Origin: Neckera pumila
Taxonomy: Eukaryota; Streptophyta; Bryopsida; Hypnales; Neckeraceae
DNA length: 64,000 nt
Direction of reading: 5' to 3'
NCBI GenBank assembly: GCA_963969595.1
Contig: OZ018417.1
Location: 4,404,501 to 4,468,500 of the forward strand
Below are positions 34,240 to 46,119 of this stretch, in pieces. The notes under the pieces were generated by a model. That model was not told the origin of the DNA, made no database searches, and saw nothing but the letters and a program-made list of their open reading frames with translations. The position numbers and the translations under genes are program-made. Positions within the stretch are counted from its first letter, which is position 1; each line of letters begins with the position of its first letter.

Positions 34240-34929
34240 GAGCATCACCACCTTTCTACCAAAATGCAAAGGCAATTTGGGTGGCAAAACAAGGGCCATC
34301 TACTTTGCAAGCCAATACAAAACTACCAACCTCACCCATAGCTTGCTAAGAGGACACCATTTTCACTGAAGCAAGTCCGTGCTTGTTGAAAAAGTGTGGA
34401 AAAATCAGAAGCTGATCCAAATGGCAACATTTCCATTCCTTGATGCAAGTCCGTGGTTGTTGAGAAAGTGCCTTAGTACTTGTCGCATGTTGTTTGCAAG
34501 CCATTCTTTGGCAAAATGGCTCGGTTTGCAAGCCACCTTAGGCTTTTGGCCCAACATTTTAACTTTAAAAGTCGGACTTGCTAATTTGGAAGCTATGCTG
34601 GCCAAGTTGGGAGGCCAAATGAATAAGAGGAGAGCGCTAATAATTTTGTCACCAAATATCCCCCCCCCCCGGGTAGCCGATTCTACAATTATCAAGGGGA
34701 AACATCCAACTCTTAACGCTAGAGAACGGGCTACTTGCTTCGGATTTTGCAATAGCGCGCGGCTACAGGTCTCACCCTCTGGGCTTGCCCATTGCCGCGT
34801 ACTGCTACAGAATCCATAGCATGTAGCCCATTCTCTAGTACAAGTTCATCCATTTTGCAAGCTGGGTGGAGCAATTTTGTAAGTTGGTGGCAATAAATCA
34901 TCCGTTTTACTAGACAGGCGGGGATGCTC
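34240..34929. mobile_element. PIF/Harbinger (Tourist)-like MITE, diverged, 690 bp
   Basis: Left end GAGCATCACCACCTTTCTA after TAA (34237-34239). The right end, inverted, reads GAGCATCCCCGCCTGTCTA. These match each other and the ends of the cleaner element at 47688-48187 (GAGCATCTCCACC). The right target triplet is AAA rather than TAA. The interior is GC-richer than the flanks, with two near repeats (GCAAGTCCGTGCTTGTTGA and GCAAGTCCGTGGTTGTTGA, 73 bp apart) and a run of Cs near 34661. The open frames inside (34379-34819 and its shadow) show no transposase motif. Confidence 0.55.
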
Positions 34930-35649
34930 AAATAAGGTCAATCAAGTTACAGAATTGAGGAGTTCTATAGAATTTGAAGCGTCCTTTACTTACTCTGAGA
35001 ATTCAGAAGCACCCATTTTCTTCCACATCCGAGAAGTTGTTCCCTGCTCATCAAGGAGCCAAGCCATAGTGATTAGGTGGTTTTGTGGTAGTTGTAGATT
35101 GGAATGGAAACTATTCAAATATGAAGTCCTTAAGAATGGACAATGGATGCTTTTAGTCTTTGCACTTTTGACCAAGCTTTCTAAAATAATTTTTAGAACT
35201 CAAGAGTGTTTTTTGGCATCTCTCACTCTTTCATTTGCCTTACATTCTATCCATTTATTTTTCACACAGGCTTCATGGTCTGCTGTGCATGGCTTAAAAC
35301 GGACGGTTTTGGGTGCTCCCACCTAAGCTTCGTCACAGCGTTCTAGATCGCAAGTTCGCAACTGGCAATGCCGTAAACAATTCAAACAAAAATCGCTGGT
35401 TGGTAGACGTCTGGTACCAGCCCCCAAAGCGAAAAGCACGGAGCCCAAGTGTCCGAGGTTGACTCAGCCCAGGAGAGCGACACGTGGATCCACCGTCCGA
35501 CGTTGGAGCGAGCAGAAGCCTTGGCAACAATGCGGAAGAAGGAGCTCTGACAAGTTAGAGATTCGCTGCAAGCATGCATGCAGGACCCCAGTCGAGAATT
35601 TTGCAGTCCTGACGCATCCCATGGTGTGCTTGCAGCTTGCTCTGTCCAA
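34930..35649. other. Upstream region of L2HGDH, no gene seen
   Basis: Composition rises to balanced from about 35.28 kb, marking the start of the L2HGDH island. Several overlapping short frames occupy 35330-35710 on both strands. None has a motif, and they reflect GC-richer non-coding sequence. Confidence 0.4.
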
Positions 35650-36470
35650 GTGCCGCTACGCTTCGTCATTTCAGGGGAGCCACCTCGCAATTCTCGATCC
35701 CTTGTAGAGCCCACTCAGATCCCAACGCAACAGCAAACAACAGCAAGAGTCGAATCGTTTGCCAGCAAATACGTTCAATAGTTTGCCAGCAAATTTTCGT
35801 GGTTTGACATTCTGGGTGGTGCATGCCGCTACTTCTTGTTATTTGGGGTGAGCCACCTCGCAATTCGCCCTCAGGGCTCACATAGATCACTTGGAGTGCA
35901 TTACTGCAACAATAGCAAGAAGAACGAGAGTCCAATTTTTTTTTTTTTTGGTTTTATTTCGATTCCTTTGCCAGCATTGTCGTTGTTTGAAATTTTGGGT
36001 GGTAGCGTGGTTTTGGAAGCATATGGAAGTGGCGAAGTGAAATTGATGGGTATTTTCTTGATTGCTTTCTGAATCTCTATGTCTGATTTGTTAATGCTCG
36101 GGGTACAGCTGCGAGGACGAGTGGGATTGCGGTTTTAGTGAAGCGATCGACTAGCGGAATTTCATCTTGATCGTAGTTACGTTTAGAGCCCATGTAGAGC
36201 TCACTTAGATTCCATTGCTGCAACAGAACAACAACGAGAGTCGAGTCGGGGGGTTGGGGGTTTTCTTCGATCGTTTGCCGGCACCTTTTCGTGATTTGAC
36301 ATTCTGAGAGGTGTGCGGTTACTGTACGCGGCGAGTGAAATTGATGGGTGTTTTCTTGATTGCTTTCTAAATAATTGTGTCCGATTGGTTAAATCTCGGG
36401 ATACAAGCGGCGAGAATGAGAGGAGTTTCTTTTTTGTAAAGCGATCGACTGGATCTTGCTCGGATTTATG
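35650..36470 (+). repeat. Three tandem diverged units upstream of L2HGDH
   Basis: Unit 1 (about 35650-35820) and unit 2 (about 35822-36180) share GAGCCACCTCGCAATT (35677 and 35850, offset 173) and TTTGCCAGCA. Units 2 and 3 (36181-36470) share GCTCAC(A/T)TAGAT (offset 323), GAAATTGATGGGT.TTTTCTTGATTGCTTTCT (36041 and 36339, offset 298) and AAGCGATCGACT. The repeats occupy the promoter/leader of the L2HGDH gene and may hold duplicated start sites or first exons. I see no single TATA box that decides the start. Confidence 0.75.
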
Positions 36471-36908
36471 TTTAGGGTTTGAGGCGCGCCCTGTTTTCTA
36501 TGTATTCTTATGCCCCGTTTTTTCTGAGCTCGTTTCTGCGCGAGTTAGTTCAGTTAGTTCATTGATTGTGTCGTTGCAGGTCTCTTCGCCGTCTTTCACT
36601 TACAGAATTAGGAATTAGAACGAACTGATTCTCACACAGGTTTTAGGGGCAAACCTTCTCCAAACCTATTTCTTCTCGTTTCATTGCACTTATCGAATAC
36701 TCTTAGAACTTCATGTTGAACACTGACCACTTTTTTCTGACAACAGGTCCAAGAACTCAAATTTCTGCGACTCATACAAGCCCCATTTGTCCAGAGTCCA
36801 ATTGTTAGGGTCCTGTGAGGCTTGCAGTCCAGTCAAGCGGTGCAGTTTTCATTGCTGCAAAATTTCGAACTGAATCGGTTTTTTCCTTTAAATTATTCTT
36901 CCACCACC

Positions 36909-39900
36909 ATGGGTCCGATTCGGAAGCTCCCGTGCACAGGAAACCAGGGATTAAGGCTCGTCCGGGCTCTGGGATTCTTCCCACAAGACCCTCACCAAAG
37001 ATGGAGTAGCACCACCACTAGCAGTGCTGTGCGAGGGGACTTGAAAGCTGGAGAGGCAGATGTAGCGATTGTGGGAGGTGGGATTGTGGGGTTGGCTACT
37101 GCTCGTGAGATTGTGACAAGGTTTCCGAGCGCCAAAGTGGTGGTGGTGGAGAAGGAGCAAGACATTGTGAAGCACCAAACTTCTCACAACAGGTGAGAGA
37201 TGATCTTCGATTGTTTATATTCATTTCTTACAACTGTTGCATGGAACTCCTGTTTGTCCCCATTCCTGGAGAGGTGGCAACTATGGACTGCATATGAAAG
37301 AGCTCGGTTGTATGTTGTCCTTCTTTAGCTTTAAGGTGTCCTTTTTTCTTGATTGAACAAGAAAAAAGTCATTGAAATTACGTCTGGTAACGTGAAAGTA
37401 GAGCCTGTTTTGGAAGTAATATCCCTTGTCACTGATTCGGCATGTTCGTCCTCATATCGAGACTCTACTCTTTCACTCTACCGAGTTCATTTTGTGCCTA
37501 CTTCAGTTGGGAATTAAATGTCGAGGTTTGGAGATGAGCGGCACAGATGAAAATTAGAGTCCATTTCTGGAGAGGTGGCAACATTCTACGCATTGCATAT
37601 AAAGAGCGTCGTTATATGTTGACCTTCTGTAGCATTAAGGTGTCCTTCTTTGAGACCTTTGATTGAACAAGATTCAGCCCTTAAGTTAACGTCTGGTAAA
37701 GTAGAGCCAGGTTATGGATTATCTGAGGCCAATACAACTATTTTGTTCTACTTGGGGTTTGATGCCATGAGCAGGACATATAAAATTTTGTGACATATGG
37801 GACGCACAGTGGAGTGATCCATGCAGGGATTTACTACGAACCCGGGAGTGACATGGCGAAGCTGTGCGTGGACGGGAATCGCCTCATGTACGAGTACTGT
37901 GAAAAGAAGAATCTCCCCCACAAGCGCGTGGGCAAGCTCATCGTGGCCACTCGAGAGTCGGAACTTCCGATTTTGGAAGATCTCTACAGTAGAGCTTCAG
38001 CAAACGGCGTGCAAGGCCTGGAGCTTCTGTCACCCAAGCAGATCGTGGACCTGGAACCCAACGTCCGGGCGCTTCGTGCTTTGCATTCACCGAATACTGG
38101 TATTGTGGACTACGCCAAGGTGGGGCGGTCGTATGCTGAGGATGTGCTTGCTACTGGACGGGGACAAATACGGACTGGGTATGCTCCCTGCAACTCTCTT
38201 GAGAAATCATGTCTCTATGCTTCATGTTATGCCTCATGTTATGCTTTATGTAGAGCATTCTTTCTTCTTTCCATTGATATATGACATGATTTCTCTTAAT
38301 GCTTCCTCAGAGAATATGAAGTGTGGTTTTCACATCATACATCATCATTCGACTTGCTCTTCTCTCTTTTGCTTTTGTGACATGAAAATTTTATACTGAA
38401 GTGCTTGAGCTATAAGATAGTAATATTGTTTTTGGAAATTTGTAAAAAATTGTACTGCAACATATCTGTATCGTATCATTGCTTTATGTAGAGCCTTCTT
38501 TCTTCTTTCCATTGAATATATTACTCCGAAGTACATGATTTCTATCGAAGCTTCCTCAAAGAATACTTATTGGATGGAGTGCGAATTTCACAACATTCAT
38601 CATCCACCGAGTGGATGGTGGAGCGCCTAGGGGTTAACGTAGCTCAGCTGATAAATCAATAACTTGTTTACAGTAGATCAGTATTCTCCTACTTCAATCG
38701 TGTTTCAGCGTTAAAATTACTGGTTGCTCTCATTACTGAAGCTCGGGCCACTTTAGATTGCAAAGGTCGAAGCACCGCGCTTGAGATAACAAGGAATCCT
38801 ACACGTATTTAGGCTGGCAAACGAAAAAACAACACAATGTCTCTCTGACTGAATACATTAAGAGTACAATATGCGTGATTGTGGTGCATTTAGGTATGGT
38901 GTTGGTTTCATTTGATTAAGTAACAAGAACGAGCATGAAGACCGGCATGAGGTGGCACTTACATGGCTTCTATGTGTTATGGTGAAAATATTTGCGATAA
39001 CAAGGTTTTCAGCTACCTATTTGAGGTGGATTGGACACTTGTTACCTCAAATGCGTCAAAAAGTATCATAAATGCAATGGATCATTTATGAGCTTGTTAT
39101 GTCACCCCTTGTCGCACATGATGTTAGTTTTTTGGTCCCAGTTTGAAGCTTGTTGCTTCAACCTGTGCAATCCTAGTAAGATTTGTCTGGTGTGTGTCTT
39201 TTTCACACTGGGTGGTGTAAAACTGTCCTGAAGAACTTGGGCTAAATCGTGATGGCACATTTTCGAGAATTGGCTTACAATCAATTCTTGCCACGTTTTG
39301 TACGTCTGTGGATCATTTATAATGTATGTACACACGGAATCTGCTATGATGCATACTCAATAAACGAAATTTATTCTTACAATAGTTGCTGATCGGTCGT
39401 CAATGACTAATGAGAAACGAACTACGCTGTGGCCCTATAGAGTTGAGCTGGGTGAACAATTGAGCTGAAGTATAGTTGCTATGGACAAGTTTGCGCATGT
39501 GCTTTCAGTAAATTTTTTCTTTCAGAAAGTGTGAAGCGATCTCCCTTAGGAACACGGTTGCACACAAAGCTGTGAGAATTAAAATGGGAAAGAGCAGTGA
39601 ATTGGGTAGATATGCTGGTCGCGTTTGCCATTTTTTTTTTAAGTAGGGTCATCACCTGGACGTTTAGTCTAGTAATTCTTGTTGGGGCTAAACATTGCCA
39701 GATTTTGGCAAAACTTTTGGTCTTGCGACAAGTCTGTAAGAAAGTTAAGGAGGAAATTGCAATTATTCTACCAGATTTCATTGATTTTTTGTTGATCTTG
39801 TTTGTAAATCACCTGAAAATGTATTGTAGCTACCAAAATAACAAGAACCGTGGAACATTCCCACTAAGTCCTCTATATTCTTGCAGCCACCTCAGCGAAA

Positions 39901-42900
39901 ATGGATGTTTTTTTTATAAAGGCTTACATAGACCTGATTCATATCTGAAAATAAGAAGGTCATGCTGTTGTCCTGCAGGTTTGAGGTGACCGGAGTTGAT
40001 GCAGATGCTGCTAGAGGGGTGACGGTGCAGAGTAGAACGGGAGAGGAGGTCAAAGCCAAGTGGCTCATTACATGTGGAGGTTTGCAGGCCGATTATGTGG
40101 GAAGGATGGCAGGAGGGGCCAAAGGCCCCACGATTCTCCCTTTCCGGGGTCATTATCATGAGCTGAAACCCGAGTACAGGAGTCTCATCACTCGCAACAT
40201 ATACCCTGTCCCTGATCCCAGGTTAGTGCTTCTTCCCAATTTTCCCTTTCTCTCTCTTTTATTCTTAGAACTCTTAACAAAGTACTTGTAGGTGTTTCAG
40301 TTGCTAATCAAAGAGGAGAGGGGTTATGACATTCAGTAGAAATTTTTTTCATTTAAGAAGGCATACAAGCATCCATAACCCTGAAAATCTGTCCATGAGT
40401 AGACCGGTTCTGTCTGATAACCAGCTTGAAGTGGCGGATGACTTGGTGCTGGTGCTCCCGCTGCTCGTCGTTCCCTCTCCTCTCGCTCGTTGTCTAGTCC
40501 ATATTTTTCCTCCTCATTCTAAGCTCGTAGATCAACCAAAAATATAGGTTTAAATGTTCTCAGATAATACTCGACACATCTGCATTGAGTAATCAACTTA
40601 GCATTATTGAACATAATGCCAAGAGTTGCCCAGTTGAGAGAGGTTTAAATCCCATAACATGTGAACGCTTTGATGAACTAAAAATGTACACTCTTAAATG
40701 TTCTCGATTCAAGAGTGCAACTTTGCATTACGTCACATAACCTTGTCAAGCCTCCTGGGCTCACAAAGGTTATCTAGTCCATAACAATTCTCATTGTGTT
40801 GCAGTTTCCTAGTGTTTTCGATACTGAGCCTGAATGAACTAGCATCATTTCGTAATGTTAGCATAACTAGGCAATGCAGATGTGTCAAGTGTTCTTTGGC
40901 TGAGAGGGCAGTTCTTTGGCTGACGACCCAGTATCCAGTGTTAAATGCGAACCCTTTTAATGAACCAGAGAGCACATTCTTGGACGCTCCTGATTCAAGA
41001 GTGCAACTTGGTATACTCCTGTAACCTCCTTGGTCCGCCCGGGCTGTTTAAGGGTATCTACACAAAATAGTAAAATTAGGTTGCCTTAACAATTAGGTTG
41101 CTTTACCCCAAGAAAGTTACTCTACAAGCCATCAAAGTCAACAAATATTGTTACAAATTCTTCCATTTGTACACATGGAGGTTCATGAGTCCCAATTACA
41201 CCAATAACTAATTCAAAAGTAGTGTATTCTTGTACAGTAAGAGTAAATATTTATTTAGTGTCAGATGTCAAGAAATTAGTGAGGGACAGCCTAATTTCAC
41301 GATTTTGTAGTTCATTTTCAATTGAAGGGATTTGAGTGTCAGATTCATGATGATGGAGCTTGAAGAAGAGGCAAATAACGCAATGGTCTTGGTGTGTTTT
41401 GTAGGTTTCCTATGGTGGGCGTGCATCTAACTCCGCGCGTGGATGGTCGTGTCCTTATTGGTCCTAACTCTGCTTTAGCATTGTCCAAGGAGGGTTACAA
41501 GTTTTGGAAGGTGAACATCAAAGACTCTCTCCTCTTCGCCATCGACAAAGGGTTGTGGAAGTTGGTCCTCGGCAACCCTGGCATCGTCTTTCAAGAGATT
41601 TGGAGAGATATCAACACTCGCGCCTTTGTGGGGGAAGCAAAAAGGTGCGGAATCTTGCCCCTTCTTTTTACTATCCCTTTCGCTGGCCTCGTTGAATTTG
41701 TTTACGTTAGCTTTGCAACCAATAGGCAACTGAATAACACGAAAATGGTAACAGACCGGGTGTTCATGTGCTAAGTGCGTAACCTCAATGGAGCCAGTTT
41801 CTGTAGATATACTATTCTTCTTGGGTTTGGAGAGCAAGGTTATATATCTCACAATCCTGTCCTTCTTTACTATTACTTCAGTATTATAGTGTCCTTTTCT
41901 GACCCTTGATTGAGCGTGATTTTAACATGACCCAATGATTGAGGTCATGTCTGGTAATTTAAAAGTGGAGCCTTGTTATGAACATAATATCCTTCACCAC
42001 TCCCGTGAGGCATGTGATTTCCCATCACGAACCTCTACTTTCATATTACAGAATTCATATTCATTGCATTCGCATAATTTCATAAATTGACGTATTTGAA
42101 AAAGGGTTCTCATCTAGGACCTGGAGTGGTTTGAGACACTCATATGAAACCTTAAAATCTATATATCATCCTAGATTTTAAGCTATGAGGTTCTAATTGG
42201 GCAACTAACAACCCATTTGAGCACTTGAACGTCACATTTTGGCACACTCCAAAGATGAGTTCCAATCAACTTCATAGCATTTATGATTAATGCAAATGGG
42301 TTGTCTTTAATGAATAGTGTAGTTGACACATATGTAGTGTGTTGGTCTCTGTGTGCTTAAGGTTAAGAGTCTACCAAGTGCAAAACATTTTGCATGTAGC
42401 CACATACTTTTAGGAACGCTTCAACATGCTTAACCCTTTTAACTCCTGAATCCTTTTTTTGAGTGATTGCACATTTATTCCCTTGTATCATTTTACAAGT
42501 ATATATTTACCCTTAATTTCATCAAATTCGTCATAAAAAAAAGGCTGTCTCTAAAATTCAAGTATTACTTTGAATGAATGAGAAGTTATTGGGGCAAAAT
42601 ACCACGATGAAGCACTGTATTCATTGTTGTCCAGAATATGGACTTTGGAGCACTTCCGGATTTCAAACCTGACGTTAGTAAGATCCTTTGCCTAAAGAAA
42701 TAACTTATCCTGGGTTTACTGATGTTACTTATGAATGCTTTGTGGTTCCATGATATAACAGGTATTGTCCAAAGTTGGAGGTGGCATACACCACCCATGG
42801 GTGGGCTGGAGTGCATGCCGTGGCAATTGATGACCATGGGAAAATCATTGGCAACTTTCTGTTTGAAAATGGGTCCTCCGGTGTTGTCCTGAATGTGCGA

Positions 42901-43023
42901 AATGCCCCTTCACCTGCCTGCACGTCCTCGTTGGCGATTGCCAACACTGTCGTGGACCGGGCTATCAAAGATTTCGATTGGGTGAACAAGAAGCCCTTCA
43001 AAACTGACAAAGTCCCGGCTTGA
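36909..43023 (+). CDS. L2HGDH: L-2-hydroxyglutarate dehydrogenase, FAD-dependent, mitochondrial (5 exons)
   Basis: Coding exons: 36909-37192, 37810-38178, 39979-40221, 41405-41644 and 42762-43023. All introns are GT-AG, phases agree, and they join to 465 aa, the usual family length. The enzyme oxidises L-2-hydroxyglutarate to 2-oxoglutarate, passing electrons to the respiratory chain through FAD, and so removes a by-product of malate dehydrogenase side activity. Residues 1-40 are basic and Ser-rich without acids before D27, like a mitochondrial presequence. VAIVGGGIVG (52-61) is the FAD dinucleotide motif, ending in VVVVEKE. HQTSHNSGVIHAGIYY (89-104), LPFRGHYHELKPEY, HLTPRVDGRVLIGPN and NVRNAPSPACTSSLAIA (423-439) are diagnostic. 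The start at 36909 has context CCACCATGG; an in-frame ATG at 36822 would add 29 residues. An oddity: the usual GPAGVRAQA block reads GWAGVHAVA (392-400). Introns carry duplicated blocks. Confidence 0.93.
37264..37720 (+). repeat. Two tandem copies of a dispersed intronic repeat (L2HGDH intron 1)
   Basis: Both copies carry CTGGAGAGGTGGCAAC (37267 and 37566), GAAAGAGC/TAAAGAGC, GTTGTCCTTC, TTAAGGTGTCCTT, TTGATTGAACAAGA and ACGTCTGGTAA..GTAGAGCC. The offset is about 299 bp. A third, more diverged copy is in intron 4 at 41823-42065. Most of intron 1 consists of this repeat. Confidence 0.75.
38240..38600 (+). repeat. Duplicated block in L2HGDH intron 2
   Basis: GCTTTATGTAGAGC.TTCTTTCTTCTTTCCATTGA occurs at about 38242 and 38481. 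It is followed in both by ACATGATTTCT, GCTTCCTCA(G/A)AGAATA and TTTCACA..CATCATC. The offset is about 240 bp. No protein signal. Confidence 0.75.
40630..41060 (+). repeat. Duplicated block in L2HGDH intron 3
   Basis: GATTCAAGAGTGCAACTT occurs at 40708 and 40991. It is preceded in both by GAACGCTTTGATGAACTA / GAACCCTTTTAATGAACCA and followed by CATAACCTTGTCAAGCCTCC / TGTAACCTCCTTGGTCCGCC. The offset is about 283 bp. Non-coding. Confidence 0.6.
41823..42065 (+). repeat. Third copy of the intron-1 repeat, in L2HGDH intron 4
   Basis: Shares with 37264-37500 the series TGTCCTTCTTT, GTGTCCTTTTCT..TTGATTGA, GTCTGGTAA..AAAGT(G/A)GAGCCT, ATAATATCC and CGAACCTCTACTTTCA / CGAGACTCTACTCTTTCA. Three copies in two introns of one gene and no copy elsewhere in the window suggest local duplication within this locus. 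Confidence 0.65.
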
Positions 43024-44659
43024 CTGCTCTACTTGTATCGGAGGTGGGTGGATACATTTACTTGGATACAGGATATAGGATACATATATGCACTTGTACT
43101 CTGTACTCTGTATTGAATAATATCTGAGCACACATGTGTCCATGTAAATGTGCTTGATTTTCAAAGTCGATGGCATTGACATACTCACTATTCGTTGTCA
43201 ACTTGGTTCCACTGATGCAAGAATGCTCAACGTCATTATGAGACTCTTGTAATTGTATGCAAGCATGTATTCAAACGTTATCTTGGATACTGGTGAATCA
43301 TGTATTTGTATTTGAATATTGAAGACATGTACCTACTGGACCCTAGAAAGAAGCACGGATTGAATTCTCCTGTTGTCTCAGGCAAGCGGGGTAATCAATC
43401 TTAACCCTGCCAAAAATCAGTGTTATTCATAGAAACATTATTCTTTAACGTGTTAAATTTGCTTTGGAGATTGAACTAGTGGTCACGCATAACATTTCTT
43501 GTGTAGTATGAAATGCACTTTGTGGAGCTAGTACACTGCTGTAAATTTGGTTCAATCTCTTTGTCTGTCAATGATATTCTAATCTGCTACGATCATGTCT
43601 GCAAGTCATCAAGTTCTGGTGCCCTTGTTGACTGACGTTTGAAAAGCTGGAGTAGAGGAGCTAAGGTAGGAACGTGTAACCGGTCACGTGTGTATTGTTG
43701 CAATGTATTGGAGGGTCCCATTTTGGCCTTGCATTTGGTGTGAATCTGCCAATTTTGAGTAAATTAAGATAGAGGAACCTATAAGGGACAGCCTCCCTAT
43801 TATGATGGCTTGATAGGGTGCCCTATAGTAGACAACAGTTGGATGTATTGTTGATTGAAAAAGATTCTCTCTTTCCCCCTTCATGTCCACTTATCTCTCT
43901 TCCCTCCTTGATTAGGGAGAAGTTCCAAGGCTAACTGTTTTAGGTGAAGCTATGAGCTTGGGATGGGTCTGGATGGAAAATCCACATTCATATTGAATAA
44001 AATACTCATTCTTAGAAAAAAAAAATCTTTTTTTTTTTGCATTCTTCTTCATTTTTATGTTTGCACACATTGAGTTCAGTTTCTCAACCAATTTCCCATA
44101 CCCTATAGGTTGACATGTTTAAGTCATTCATCATAGGTACTTCTACCTTAGATGGGCCACAATTAACGATGTAAATGTGGTACAAATAAAAAAGTTTTAA
44201 GTAATGATATTGAATGGCTTGTTGACCATAATAAATTCTCCATATTGCGTGGTTAATATAATCTTTTTGCAAACAATGCAATTTCAATATGGTCTTGATG
44301 TTAGTATCATTTTTGTGAATAGTGGAGGTAAGGTGGGTATCCCCCAAATCACTAACTTTTGCTACTATGTCTAGTTATAGGAGGTAGCCCATTCATGGTC
44401 AACCTCATCCCCTTGTTTTGGCTACGTAGGCTATTTTCTTTCCGTGAATTTTGGTGAAGGAGGAGATTAATTATGTTGTAGTTTCCGAGGGAGTTGTGGC
44501 ACATTATGATTGACTACAAGTCTCTCAATATTGCAACCAGCCTTTGGTGGATTTTGTTTTCAGTCCATGGTCGAAAATAGCAAGCCCTATATCACTTGTA
44601 TGGGAGGAATAGAATCTTCCGCTAAAAAATACACGATAATTTTGTTTTAAATTAAAAAA
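43024..44659. other. L2HGDH 3' UTR and intergenic flank
   Basis: The first ~120-350 bp after the stop is probably 3' UTR: AATAAT-like signals occur near 43114 and ATTGAATAATATC follows. Beyond this I see no gene. Frames at 43684-43890 and 44084-44347 on the minus strand have no motif. Confidence 0.5.
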
Positions 44660-44790
44660 ATTTGGAAAATTATGGAACCCTTCCAAACTCTATTTCTGCA
44701 CATGGAAAAATTTCCCCATTGAAGAAACCTGCCCTACAGGTACATGTAAGTGCTTAAGTGATCAAAAATGGATTACCTTCCTTACTATTA
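44660..44790 (-). repeat. Inverted fragment of the repeat at 45290-45690
   Basis: Read on the minus strand it gives GGTAATCCATTTTTGATCAC, TTAAG, and GGAAATTTTTCCATGTGCAG, the same order as 45305-45395. Together with the direct copies it forms a foldback about 600 bp apart. Confidence 0.65.
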
Positions 44791-45289
44791 TTATTATTAA
44801 ATTGGTAAAATTTTCATGGCAAGTGAAAGGGGGTTCCAATACACCAAAGAATGTGATATTTGGATACCGTATGCAAAAGTTATGAAGGGTCAAAGTTTTT
44901 TTTGTAGATGTTCTAAAATTATTTCTTCAACGTACGTACATATTGATTTTGGAAATGTACACAAGGTAATGATAGTGGTCTTAGGTAGGGTACAATTTTT
45001 GATGTACCCACCTTACAGCAAATGAATGAGATGACTATTATAAAAAGGATGCACTTTATTTAAGTTTTGGACTTGATTTCGTGATGTGCTACCAGTGCAA
45101 TATACTTCAAAATTTCATACCAATATATTCTTGTCAACAAAAAGATACATTGAAATCTAAATTTGTCCTTTAGAAAAAACGAATTTTTTTGTCTAAAACA
45201 TGATGTGAAACTTGCAACTTGCTGCGGATTTTGGGTGGTGTTCATTATTTTAGTTGCCTAATATTTCTTCAAAAGTCCTTGTCTTCACC

Positions 45290-45690
45290 TCTAGGTGGCA
45301 TTAGGGGAGGCAACCCATTTTTGATCACTTAAGGAATTACACATATTTGCAAAGCGGATTTCTCCAGTGAAGAAATTTTTCTATGTGCAAAAATAGACAG
45401 TATTTGAAATTTTTTTCAGATTTTTATTTCTCAAAATGTATTTACCATTAATCTTTTAGTTGAAGATTCTATTCGACCCATTTTGATCATATAGACTTTC
45501 CTACTTCCAACCAAGGGTTGATTGCAAAATTTATCAAGGATTGGTTGCAATATTGAAAGTCTTAGAGGCAATCCTAATGTGCCACAATTACCTCAGGAAC
45601 CATATCATAATTAATCACTATTCATCTCTTCCTTCACGGAAAGAGAACAACCTACGTAGCTACACATTAGAAAAAATTCCAGCCCTCCAG
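45290..45690 (+). repeat. Segmental repeat, copy A (partner at 53440-53815)
   Basis: Shared in order with 53440-53815: CACTTAAGGAATTAC.CATATTTGCAA, GGCGGATTTCT, TTTTTATTTCTCAAAA.GTATTTAC, GTTGAAGATT, TATAGACTTTCCTA, AAGGGTTGGTTGCAA.ATTGA, CATAATTAATCA and TTCATCTC. The similarity continues patchily to about 47.3 kb against 54.5-55.7 kb, so a block of about 2 kb was duplicated. Confidence 0.75.
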
Positions 45691-45984
45691 AAGGCCACTA
45701 AGGAATTGATTTATGGGACCCCTGTGGTGCAATTTTAGAATGAATAAAAAAAAAAAAAATTTTAAGAAAATATTTTTTTTTCAAAAAAAATATTAAAAAA
45801 ATATAAATCTGATGTGGCACTACTAGTGCCCCATCAGCACCCCATTTTTAAATATTAAAAAATAATTTTTTATTTTGGTTTTTTTCCATAATTGCATCGG
45901 GCGGGTGCCAAACTCGCAGCCTTCTAGAAGATTGAAATTTTTCCTAATGATGGAGCATTGATCAAGAGTGGGTTGCCTCATAAA

Positions 45985-46119
45985 ATTTAGTGCATATGAA
46001 AGATATTCCTTGTTCCCATCTTGTATTAAAATTTGGGCCAAAAATATGGGAATTTCTAGTCACATGTACCAGCTCAAAATTTCTATGTATCCAAAAAAAG
46101 CATGTTGGTTCTCTAGGGG
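45985..46119 (-). mobile_element. TTAA-family element, subfamily 1, 5'-end fragment, inverted
   Basis: The right edge reads GCATGTTGGTTCTCTAGGGG followed by TTAA (46120-46123), the inverted subfamily 1 start. The match runs leftwards through CAAAATTTCTAT, TCTAGTCACATGTACC and GAAAGATATTCCTTGTTCCC and stops near 45985. Only about 135 bp remains. Confidence 0.7.

Noticed and set aside
34379..34819. 146-codon frame and its opposite-strand partner
   Set aside because: They lie within a Harbinger-like MITE, overlap on both strands and show no transposase or other motif.
36313..36618. 101-codon frame upstream of L2HGDH
   Set aside because: Lies in the tandemly repeated leader, no motif, not in phase or spliced to the family alignment.
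38631..38710. tRNA-like string with GTAGCTCAGCTGATAAA
   Set aside because: Only an A-box-like word; no acceptor stem pairing, anticodon arm or T-arm GTTCGAAT follows.
45823..46041. 72-codon minus-strand frame
   Set aside because: Partly translation of a truncated TTAA element and an A/T-rich spacer.
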